In this document: in pieces, positions 1 to 9,777 of the stretch
Position numbering within the stretch: the stretch's first letter is position 1
Layout: the number at the start of each line of letters is the position of its first letter
DNA from: Tubulanus polymorphus
Taxonomy: Eukaryota; Nemertea; Palaeonemertea; Tubulaniformes; Tubulanidae
Assembly (NCBI RefSeq): GCF_964204645.1
Contig: NC_134033.1
Span: 3,965,631-4,029,630 of the forward strand
Length of the DNA stretch: 64,000 nucleotides
Direction: 5' to 3'
Made by a program: the position numbers and the translations under genes
The notes under the pieces: generated by a model
What the model was told of the DNA's origin: nothing
The model's input: the letters and a program-made list of their open reading frames with translations, nothing else
Databases searched by the model: none

Positions 1-2445
1 AAAAGATGATGAAACGACACCACCATCCAATCATCGAGCTTTGACTGAAAAGGTAATTGTCGCATATTCCAACAGTTTTTCCATTTAATACCCACTGTTA
101 GGTCGTTGATTATGATAACGTGATAATATTTCTAATTATATTAAAAGCTAAAAGCTTCGTCTTGGCCACACCAGGTGCGATGTGTGGATCGGAAACACGT
201 GGACAGTTTGAAATCTGAGATGCTGGCACGCCGTCGTTGATTATGATAACGTGATAATATTTCTAATTATAGGTCACGAACACAGAAAGAAATGCTGTAT
301 TAAATGAAAATCTTGTCAAGATAAAGGTATAGAATTTTTAGAGTCGGAAATGTTATAATTTTAGACTAAAATTATATAATTTAGCATCAGCCTATTAGAG
401 CCTGTATATCTATTATGTAGTTAAGGAGATTTCATTTCTTTATATTCCAGGAGAAAAACAACGAACTAAGATCGGCGGTCAGTGATCTGAAGGCAAAACT
501 CAAACAACAGAAGGTACGTTTATCCCGAGTTGATATTCCGTTAAATAGAATATACGATTATGCTGTTAATGTGTGCATTCGTCGTTCAATTGTAGGATGT
601 GAATTCAGAGACGCTGTTAAAACTCAAGAACAGTGACCATACAATATCAGTATTGGAGGTAGGCATTTAAACCGAATGTGTAGGCTTAGTTATCTGATAT
701 ATTTGAACTACATGGAACTAAAAACAATCATTTCATTTTTATTCAGAAAGAAAAGGAGTGCCTCGAGGCTAAAATAAACGAACTACAAACCCAGCTGCAG
801 GTAAATTATTCATCTTTTTGTTATATTCACAGTACCCGGTATAGCATGGTTTATGTGCGAAACAGAATACGCTTTAGTTTAACGCAAAATATCCAGGCGG
901 CGCTACGTACCGGTTTGAGTCGCAGACAGAGCCGATAGAATATGCCCCACTTGTAATACTTTAGTTGACGAATCCCATTTTCTGTTTGACTGTACCTTAC
1001 TTAACAAACAACGCAAAAACTTTTTGAATTTGAACACCTTAAATACCCTTGATATTCTGAAAAACCCAACGGTCAACTTAGCTGAATTCATTAAGACCGG
1101 CTTAGATGTATATAGATCCCTCCAATAGTATATATAGTATTGTAAATAGTTGATGTATATAATAGTATATATAGTATTGTAAATAGTTGATGTATATATA
1201 TATATATATTTCGTTACGTTTTCATTCTCTAAATTTTAATCACTTCAGTGTTGTTTTGTAAATATTTGTATATACATGTGTAATAGTTTTCCTCCATATA
1301 CCATGGAAATGGTTGGAGTGTAAATAAATCGTAATCGTAATCGTAATCGTAATCGTAATCGTAATCGTAGTCGCTTCTCGGCCTATTGGCTAAGATCAAA
1401 GTCTCTGTACTGAATATCTTCCAGTGGTTTATTGAACCGCTACAAATTAACCCAATGAAGAATAATACACCGGTACACGCAATTCAGTGTTAATTATGAA
1501 TATTTATTTTTAGAAGCGACCAGCAGTAACCACAGGCGCTACCTATGAAAGGCGACCGAAAAGACAGAAGGTAAGCGATTTCAAATAATGAAATTTCCGT
1601 CGTCAAAGGGTTTCAATCGTGTTGTTGTAGTGTTAGTGAAAACCGATCATTGGCAATGTGTTCTTGGTCTCTTCAATTCAGGTTGGGCAGGACGTAAATA
1701 AGACGTTATCGACAAACTACAGTAAGTAACATTGTTGCTATAAAATATGTCTACTTATCAGTCGATAGAATTAAGATAAGGATATTAAAATCGTTTCTAT
1801 TTTCCCGCTTGTTTTAGCTGTTCCTGGCTTGGATATTAACGTCGTTTGCCCAGACGTTGGTGAAAATCTTCTCGTCAAACCGGGTATGTCATCGTGTTAA
1901 CACTAGAGTGAATACATTGGATACAATACGCTCATTCTACGAAAGCGTCCTGCGCACACATAACAACAAATCCAGCTTTATCCCGATTCGAAGTCACTTT
2001 TAACTGCTAACTTTTGACAAACTAGGGATAAACCTCGTAATGTTTTGTCCGCAGAGCGTTTCGACTGCGGTTTTTTACTCATTTAGAATGAAAACATAAA
2101 CGAATGTGTTCTACACTAAAACCCGTTTATGTATGTTATATTACAGGCGAGGGAGCTAAGAATATCCAGGTCGTCGACAGAGACGTAGTTCTCGTTGATT
2201 GGGAAAATTACGGAATTTACGTGGCCGCGGTATCCAAAAAACAATTAATTAGTTGTAGAAGGCCGGTCAGGAAATTATCAGGATCTATCGTACTCGATGA
2301 TGACTCGTTATCAAATTTAGACGTTCACGATCGGCAGGAACTCAAACAAGTCCTTTTCGTGGTTCCCGGCGCCAGTGTCGTTGACGGAAAGAAAATAAAC
2401 GGAGTCAATAGTTCGTGGATAGTGGCTGCCCTCACTTATTACTAG
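1..2445 (+). CDS. 3' part of a spliced gene for a coiled-coil protein (unidentified)
   Basis: Eight exons can be joined with GT-AG introns and matching phases: <1-52, 451-513, 596-658, 747-800, 1514-1570, 1682-1721, 1818-1883 and 2147-2445, ending in TAG. The 5' end lies outside the window. Exons 2-4 are short (63, 63 and 54 nt, all phase 0) and rich in Lys, Glu, Leu and Gln, as in a coiled coil (for example NELRSAVSDLKAKLKQQK). Exon 5 is basic (RRPKRQK), a possible nuclear localisation signal. The last 100 residues form a beta-rich domain with the stretch DVVLVDWENYGIYVAAVSKK, which I cannot assign to a family. The intron at 801-1513 holds a retrotransposon remnant and a U2-like fragment. 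Role unknown; a structural or chromatin protein is only a guess. The phase consistency makes the gene real with high probability. Confidence 0.8.
880..1370 (+). mobile_element. 5'-truncated non-LTR retrotransposon remnant
   Basis: One forward frame at about 935-1127 encodes the typical C-terminal end of a non-LTR reverse transcriptase ORF. It has a zinc-knuckle-like C-x2-C-x8-H-x4-C motif (ICPTCNTLVDESHFLFDC), then an Arg/Leu-rich tail ending in TAG. An AT-rich 3' UTR and a TAATCG-repeat tail follow. The piece just upstream (ALRTGLS-like) is in another frame, so the copy is frameshifted and dead. It sits in an intron of the coiled-coil gene. It looks CR1/Jockey/RTE-like, but the clade cannot be fixed from this fragment. 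Confidence 0.65.
1327..1368 (+). repeat. (TAATCG)n tail, about 7 units
   Basis: Perfect hexamer repeats directly follow the retrotransposon 3' UTR and directly precede the U2-like fragment. Short repeat tails of this kind are usual at 3' ends of several non-LTR clades. Confidence 0.9.
1371..1402 (+). pseudogene. U2 snRNA 5'-end-like fragment
   Basis: About 32 bases closely match the start of U2 spliceosomal RNA (TCGCTTCTCGGCC then TTGGCTAAGATCAA), including most of the branch-point recognition region. The match fades after about position 1402, and no Sm site or later stem-loops are seen, so it is a fragment and not a working gene. It abuts the hexamer tail of the retrotransposon. Confidence 0.6.
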
Positions 2446-3596
2446 ACTCGATTTTTGATTTTCGATTTCTAAATTAATTTATATTGTCGTATTGTTTTGC
2501 TTATATTACATGTCTCGGTAAACTATATTATGACGGCTTTCTGACTGCTAACTACCACACAACAGCTGTCGGTGTTAGCTCATTTATACGTTTTATTTTT
2601 AGTCCTGAATTTTCCGTCTATCAAACCTTTGCGAAATCATCGAATAGACCGTATCTTATATAACATTACACTGCATGATTAATTTGGTCCCAGTAAGCCA
2701 AATCAACTAAATTGTCGTCGAAACGTATCGGAAAAAGGAAAGCTGCTGTAAGGAGCTAAGATTTCATGATCGGTTTTAATACTACTGTTCTGCCTCTTAT
2801 CGGGAAGTTTTAAAACCACTTTTTGAGACAAATCGTAGATAAAAATTGAAAAGGTGAAATAAGATATTGCTGTTGACGTCATAAGCATTATTCATGTACA
2901 CCCTATGGATATTCTCTTGTTTTAAAGTATACATTCAGATATTAATTCCACTATACTAGCATTGAAACTTCATCGGTAAATCCGTACACCGTATTTTGGA
3001 TATGACATATATATATATATTTTCTGGAATCGTAATATACAAGGTTTACTGTAGTGTGTAAGGAGCACATCAATGTCTCATTCATTTTTGTTGAATTATG
3101 TGCGCTTGATTGAATTGTTTCTATATTTGGATTTGGGTAGTTTACTTACAATGGGCTTGTCCGTAATGTTTTTCTTTAATTTTAATCCCTTATCGATTTT
3201 TGATTGTATATTGCAATTTTGTGTGTTTGTATATTGTCCTTTTCCGATAACGACCCATGATGGTTTCCTTTGTGGCCTAGCTTATGATAGACTTATGATA
3301 GCCCACGATTAGCATTATTGTCGTATAGAAGTTTGTAAAGTACTTTCACCAGAAGATCTGCTGTTTTTGGATATCCAATTCTTAGTTTTAAAAGTATCTA
3401 TTAAGCCTGATTATCTATCATACATGTATTCCATAAACCATGGTGGCTTTTTCAACTGTTTTTTCATCCGCGGCTCAAATGAGCTGAGGACTCAAATCCT
3501 CCTATCAAAATTACTAATCTTGAATGAACGTTTTAAAATGCGTCCTGAAATCTGGTGCAGAAAATACTAAAATGAGTTTCAATACTGGAATCGAAT
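2446..3596. other. Intergenic, no gene seen
   Basis: AT-rich spacer between the coiled-coil gene and the 69-bp minisatellite. It contains a short TA run near 3009-3020. Small ORFs at 3073-3312 and 3367-3570 show no family resemblance and no splice context. Confidence 0.6.
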
Positions 3597-3614
3597 GATT
3601 CATTAAGTGATCGT

Positions 3615-4462
3615 TTTAGAACGTTAGAGTCCTAGGACGCAATTTAGTAAAATGAGTCTCAAGACTCGCATCTAACGATGAATGAGTCCTAGGACGCAAT
3701 TTAGAAAAGCAGATACTAAAATGAGTCTTAAGACTCGGATCTAACGATGAATGAGTCCTAGGACGCAATTTAGTAAATCAGATACTAAAATGAGTCTCAA
3801 TACTCGAATCTAACGACGAATGAGTCCTAGGACGCAATTTAGAAAAGCAGATACTAAAATGAGTCTTAAGACTCGGATCTAACGATGAATGAGTCCTAGG
3901 ACGCAATTTAGCAAAGCAGATACTGAAATGAGTCTTAAGACTCGAATCAATAGATGAATGAGTCCTAGGACGCAATTTAGAAAAGCAGATACTAAAATGA
4001 GTCTCAAGACTCGAATCTAACGATTCAAACCAGTGAACGTTTTAGAATGAGTCCTAGGACGCAATTTAGTAAAATGAGTCTCAAGACTCGCATCTAACGA
4101 TGAATAACGTTTTAGAATGAGTCATAGGACGCAATTTAGAAAAGCAGATACTAAAATGAGTCTTAAGACTCGGATCTAACGACGAATGAGTCCTAGGACG
4201 CAATTTAGAAAAGCAGATACTAAAATGAGTCTTAAGACTCGGATCTAACGATGAATGAGTCCTAGGACGCAATTTAGAAAAGCAGATACTAAAATGAGTC
4301 TCAAGACTCGAATCTAACGATTCAAACCAGTGAACGTTTTAGAATGAGTCCTAGGACGCAATTTAGTAAAATGAGTCTCAAGACTCGACTCTAACGATGA
4401 ATGAGTCCTAGGACGCAATTCAGAAAAGTAGATACAAAAATGAGTCTCAAGACTCGATTCTA
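3615..4462 (+). repeat. 69-bp minisatellite built from two palindromes
   Basis: Successive GAGTCCTAGGAC sites fall at 3684, 3753, 3822, 3891 and 3960, giving an exact 69-bp period. Each unit holds the perfect palindrome GTCCTAGGAC and, in many units, the perfect 14-bp palindrome GAGTCTTAAGACTC. Some units are shortened variants, and degenerate forms continue to about 4640. As 69 is divisible by three, the array keeps frames open (reverse-strand 3778-3975 and 4081-4272), but these are not genes. It borders the breakpoint of the truncated receptor copy. Confidence 0.9.
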
Positions 4463-4813
4463 ATTTCTTATCATATCAATATTGCAATTCCTAAAATGCA
4501 TGTTTTAAGACCCGATACAAATAATACCTCGAACTAATTTTTGAAAATGCGTCCTGAGACTCAATGTCTTGTATTAACTACAAAACTGGAATCATGTAAC
4601 CCGATTGATTGAGTCTCAGGACTCAAAGCTCTTGATTTTGTATGTAAGATTCTGTTTTATGTGAACTAATAAATGTCATTTTTACTGTATTGTAGACGCG
4701 AATCAGTTGTTTTTGGGTATGGAGAAGTGTATTCTGTGTTTATATTCATATTGCAGGAATTAGGACTAAAAAGGGAACTAAAAAGAAATTCCCTTTTTAT
4801 TTGGGAAGGCCTT

Positions 4814-5639
4814 ATATTTTGTAAACTTGCACAAGTAACTGCGACTTAAACCAAGATCTACTTGAAATGAATTCAATACGTGCTTTATTAGTTTTAGTAT
4901 AAAACGATGAAGGTGGATGTCCGGTTTGTTCTCGTATAAGAGCTATAGGTTCACTGGTGCTGTTCCATCCGTCGTACATTTGAGGACGAGTTTTCATTGG
5001 ATCCTCACCTGGTTTTAATCTGAAATCTATCTGTATAAACGTTAAATTCATTGCAAACCCGTCTGGCATCTCGATCCATTCTAACAACAATTTACATCGC
5101 CGGATAGAAATCATAAATTCATAACCTGTTTGAGTTGGTAATTCTTTTACCGCACGCTGTGAGCATTTATGTACGATTTTCAAGCGACTCTGTTCTTCAA
5201 AACGATATATGATATAAACCCGACTACCTCGCGCTCCATCGACGTTACTCCTAAACAACAACGCAATCAAATCGTTCCTGCGGATATCTAGTTGTTTTCT
5301 TCCGGTAGCGCAGAGTTTGTTGTCGGACTCACCGACGAGAAGGTAGTTTTCGTTACAGAATATCGACGGCTCGATGTCGTAGTAAACTTGAACGAGAAAA
5401 CTTCCCGGTAAAGAGCTGTTGACGAACCAACGACATTCAACACCGCGCACTAACGACGGATAGTTCGGTGAAACGATGTAACCAGACGTAGAATCGACGG
5501 AGTATTGAGTGTTGTTACAAGATGAACTGACTGTAACAGACGCGGCTTCCTCGATAGAGTTTGCGCGATCAGCCCGCATAAATATACAGTCTCCGCAAGC
5601 GATCAGTAAAACTACGAACAACGCTTTCATTCGCTGCAT
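4814..5639 (-). pseudogene. Truncated receptor copy 0 (exon 1 fragment)
   Basis: This is a duplicate of the first exon of the array receptors, from the ATG at 5639 (MQRMKALFVVLLIACGDC signal peptide) through CUB1 and a second CUB-like domain, up to VQVYKI. There homology stops abruptly at about 4814, a TAA follows at once, and unrelated sequence leads into the 69-bp minisatellite. The third CUB-like domain and exons 2 and 3 are missing. The frame itself is open, so a secreted double-CUB protein is possible, but a duplication breakpoint is the simplest reading. Near its end it shares RSWFKS and flanking bases with copy C, while its 5' flank is closest to copy A, so it looks mosaic. Confidence 0.75.
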
Positions 5640-6165
5640 ATTGAACACAATTCACGCTTCAAAACAAACACATTTCTAACTATTTCCAAGTTCGCTCGAC
5701 ATTTCTCATAATAGTCGTTGCAAAGTAATGACGAGTTGTCAGAATGTCAGAAGTTGACGAATTGATCGAGTCCAATTATTTTGTAAAAAGATCTCCCATC
5801 AAACTGGCGCCAGTCTCGTATTTCTGTAACTTTCACCTGCGCTCGGTTTCGCAGTAATTACTGCGGTTTCTAAATTTAGACGTGTTTCAATATATCGTGT
5901 TTATAATCATGTGCAATTATTTCTCTAATAATATTTACTGTGGCTCCCGAACTGCGTTCAGTTTGTGATAATATTCGACGACATTTTCTGTCTTTACCTC
6001 AAAATATTCTGCATCTCTGTAAAACACTTGGTCAATATCTGTTTCGACAATTCACACTCTACAGTCAATATAATAACTGAGTTGAAGCTAAGTGAAGCGC
6101 GTGGATATCTGATTGTGGTGAGTAAGGTCTTGTTTGGTACAGATTGTTTTGAAGAAACAATAGCA
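5640..6165 (-). promoter_or_regulatory. Conserved 5' flank of receptor copies (representative)
   Basis: About 500 bp upstream of the start codon are near-identical at all four receptor copies (also about 16008-16530, 33830-34335 and 44015-44535). The unit probably carries the promoter. A TATA-like ATTATAAACACG lies on the gene strand roughly 260 bp before the ATG. Conservation is explained by recent duplication and is not by itself proof of function. Confidence 0.4.
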
Positions 6166-6256
6166 ACCAAGTAAGACGGGGATGACAGCGGTAGAGAAAG
6201 AGAGACAGCGGTTCAGAATCTTTAGTTAGGAAACAGTGACAATAACCCCGGCGAGA
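6166..6256 (-). pseudogene. 7TM relic upstream of copy 0
   Basis: Two blocks match the 7TM exon in the gene's orientation: GACAGCGGTAGA (the ILPLSSSS region after TM4) and GTGACAATAACCCCGGCGAG (TM3 region). The roughly 150 bp between them in intact copies are missing and stops occur. It is joined to the 5' flank of the receptor at the same point as in the other copies. Confidence 0.6.
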
Positions 6257-8430
6257 ATCTGACTCGCGCACTCTGATTCGGTCTGTTCTAAATTTGTCCC
6301 GTTCCGGACCCGTTTTGAACGGTCTAACTGGTTCGTAGTGTGAACGCGACGAAAGTCCACCCAATAATAAATGAGGTGAATTAATAATTCCGAAACTTAT
6401 GATCATTATTTAGAAACGTTTGATTCGACTCAATCTATGTACATTACAGTCCGTTTGGCATTTTACTTGACACGGATCAGCAAAATTCATCGTACTGAAT
6501 TGTTTTTATTCCTCCTTCCTCTTTTCGGCACAATTTTTCAACAAAAGAAAATTCTGTTATTCCTTTCCAGGTTTCAATCCAGTTACTTATAAAAGTTATG
6601 TTCATCTTAATTTTCAATCTCATGATTTGCGAAAACTAGTTCTTTTTTCATTTTTCCCATTATTTGAATCAACTTAATCACAATTTCCAATCATTTTTGT
6701 TTTTTTGCGGTCCTTTGATGTTTTTTGTGTTGAATACTCTAATAATAAAAAAAATTAATTTTTTTCCCATTTGTCTCCCTCTGTTTTGGAGCGCCTACAT
6801 GAATGATTGCAAAAAATGATGATCTTATATGTTCGGTCACCGATAGTTGTGGAAATGTTTGTGTGTCTTAATAATGATTATTGAGAATAAGTTGGCGCCA
6901 GCGGTAGATTCAACTTTTAAGTATCCGATATAATTTGTTCCTCTGGTACGAAATTATCGTCTTTTGATAATAGGTTTAACTCAGATATATTAAAGAACTT
7001 TTTGATATTGTATTATTTCAACACTGGTGTATAATCAATCGGTCTGTGAAAAAGAACATATATTTCAATATTCCCCAATCAACTGTGTTTATGCATTACG
7101 ATGTTATATTTCTGGTGGGAGGTGCTTCGTCTCTCGTGGTAGAAACAGTTATATTGATAAATCTAACTAACAGCGTCCTCGCGAGAGACATGAATTCTTA
7201 ATCCGTATCATTTTCATCGAGTGACTTAAATCATTGTTAAACTCAATTCTTCTTTCGGAACTAAATGACAATATTTCATAGATTTTTCAAATGTTTGAAG
7301 GTTGAATCGTAGATTACTATTTAGAAATATAACTCCTCCGAATTAGGGGAATTTTGTATCCATGAAACTTTAAATCCTAGTTTCAAACGGATGATTCCCT
7401 CTCGCTCCAATCAGACCTGCTTATATTTACGCAAGCGTCTTGGGGATATAGATGTTAAAGAATTGGATATAAAGTGTAAGCTTAATCCTTCTCAGTTAGA
7501 AATAATTTTAAAGGTTTTTACGAGTTAGTAATTTGGAAAACACGACTCCGGTAAAATTACTACCAATTCCAGAAAGTTGTGAGTTAGATATAACAAAAAC
7601 CAAAATTTACGGTAGTTATGATAATCGGGGCTGACTATCCATAGAATTGTCACCACAATACACTTATAAACTAGTTCATTCGTCCACGATTGAATGCAGT
7701 TTCGACGATTCAATTCATACGACAAACTATTTTCGCATTTCATCATTTCTCTGGTGCAGTGTCTGAAAACAGCGTCAGGCATCGTGTCGACGTAACCTTA
7801 GATAGATTTTCGTGTAGTTTGCATTTTTCATTAACTTGAAAAACTTTAGTTTAGTTTAGTTTAGTTTATAGCAACTTTTACAATGTTGTGGTTTTCAGTG
7901 GATCATAAAATACCAATTTGATTAAGGCCCTGTCTAATATAGAGGAGCAGTTCCTTGTTAAATGAGGAATATATGAACAGCGTTAATTAGTAAATTGTCC
8001 TAGTATACGTCCCATGGTTGGCCTGTTTTTGTTACAAGAACTTATAATTCTTTGAGCACTCACCTGGCATTTTGTATTAATTGTTTTAGAGGTACTCTGG
8101 AGAATAAAATCTGATTGATACAATTTACACGAATGTAAAACAGTTAAAATGAAATCAAAGATCGATTTGTTAATCTTAAGCTTTTTAGAGTGAATTCGTT
8201 ACTTTCAATCGTTTCATGAAGTTTTTAGCAGCAATCAAAGGTTCTGCTTTGTTTATTTCATCGTTGTTTCTTCGAATAAATAATATTGACTTTTATCACT
8301 TGTGTTGTGGTGACTCTTTCTCATATTCGAGAAGTTTGAATTGGTCAGTGTGGACAATTTATGAATTTACACGCGCCAATCCGCTGGACTTGGAATAATC
8401 CTACATGATTGCAAAAATTAGGATTCGAGC
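6257..8430. other. Intergenic, no firm gene
   Basis: Positions 6257-6430 are still shared with the 5' flank of copy A (16641-16813). Beyond that the sequence is AT-rich with a short TTTAG repeat at 7845-7867. A reverse-strand ORF at 7525-7782 has no recognisable domain. Confidence 0.5.
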
Positions 8431-8619
8431 ATGCAAGCGCTGGACCCTAACCCTTTGGTCCCTCTAGACCCATTACTGTTAACTGTAAACCCTGCGATTA
8501 AAAAAGCCGCCATTTGGTTCAGAGAAACGACACTATTCCTCGGTGGCAGCACCGTACGGTCTAATTCAATGCAAATGTACTATATTGATAAAGGAGAATG
8601 GAAGCAAGCGGGTTCGTAA
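8431..8619 (+). other. Possible orphan exon with a kelch-like motif
   Basis: An open forward frame follows a plausible acceptor (AAAAATTAG before 8422). It encodes FLGGSTVRSNSMQMYYIDKG followed by EW, which resembles one kelch blade (GG, then YY/D, then W). No further exons are seen nearby. It may be a remnant or chance. Confidence 0.2.
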
Positions 8620-8779
8620 TGGGAGATACTTTTCCGAGTTTTTGAGCTGGTAAGTGATTTAGATATTCATTCATTACAATTAAAATTATAATAAATTTCG
8701 CTAGATGTTATTAAACGTCGAAGTTCCTAATTTACATAAATTTCATAGAATCTACTGAAAACGCTTTTAAAGATTTTTC

Positions 8780-9110
8780 ATCGAATTAACATGGATGATA
8801 ATTCGGGTTATAGACAATGAAAATTCGATTTATGAAAGTATTGCAAACTAGTGTTTCATCTAATTCATGTAATTTTCAAAAGGATTTGAGGCGTTGCATA
8901 AATATATCATTTCAACGCGATCTACTTCGTACATTAGTGAAATATATTCGCTAAGATATTGAAGTTAAGATGTACAGGGTCAGTCTGGTATTATATCTAG
9001 CCAATGGTGGTCGTCGTGTCCATTGAACCATGACGTAATCTGTTTATATCGTGTCCTGTTATTATTGTCCTCGGTCTTTGAAATCACGAAATTGAATTGA
9101 ATTGTAAAAC
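8780..9110 (+). repeat. Dispersed repeat family R, copy 1 (partial)
   Basis: It shares blocks with 34510-34980 and, inverted, with 57232-57610. Examples are the segments with CGTGTCCATTGAACC and GTGTCCTGTTATTGTCCTCG. No protein is encoded. The copies are well diverged, so the family is old. Confidence 0.6.
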
Positions 9111-9777
9111 GTTCGATTCGAAGTGAATCAGTTCGAGGATCAATCCTACTAAACATTGGTCAAATCCAGCTTACAAATAGTTAGGTGTAGCCCATGCGAG
9201 CACTTTGACCACAATCTAAAGCTTAGCGGATACTGACGTATTCAGCATTTCTACATGAAATTGAACGTCCTTGAGATCACTCGCTGGTCTAACACGCTTT
9301 GAATCGTCCAGTAGAATTTAAAGTATTTGTTTTTTTTTTAATGTTGGCCTTTCGCAATTGCTCTGATTGCTACCGTGCCGATTAAACCAACCCAAATCGA
9401 CCGGAAGACTCAAACTCTTCCGGAATAAACTAAGGAGCTCCACGAGTCACATGAATCATGGCGAGTAGACATTTTGTGGAGTCAAAATGTCTTATCACCA
9501 TGATATAATCTCAGTAAACTGCAGAGCTGTAGGATAGTCAATCCAAACTTATGTTTCAAAAATGAGCGCAAATTATCGCAACAATGGGGATCTCGAGGGA
9601 CCGCCACAAAATGGCGCCTAGAAACTGGAAAATTATCTATTGTGAATCATTGTATTCGTTCATCTAATGCGGTCACGTAGGTCCAAACGATGTCGAACCC
9701 AAGTTTTAGGATTTCAAAGTTCAAAACCGATTTATAGATAGGCAAACATTATAAGGGGACTCGTGTCAAACTGTAGT
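9111..9777. other. Spacer 3' of copy A
   Basis: No gene seen. Unlike copies B and C, copy A has no shared 1-kb 3' flank, so its downstream boundary differs. Confidence 0.5.

Noticed and set aside
3778-4272. Repetitive reverse ORFs (RPRTHSSLD repeats)
   Set aside because: Produced by the 69-bp minisatellite, whose period is divisible by three; no promoter, splice or signal context.
3615-4462. CRISPR array
   Set aside because: Regular repeats, but the spacers are themselves repeated and the genome is animal; this is a minisatellite.
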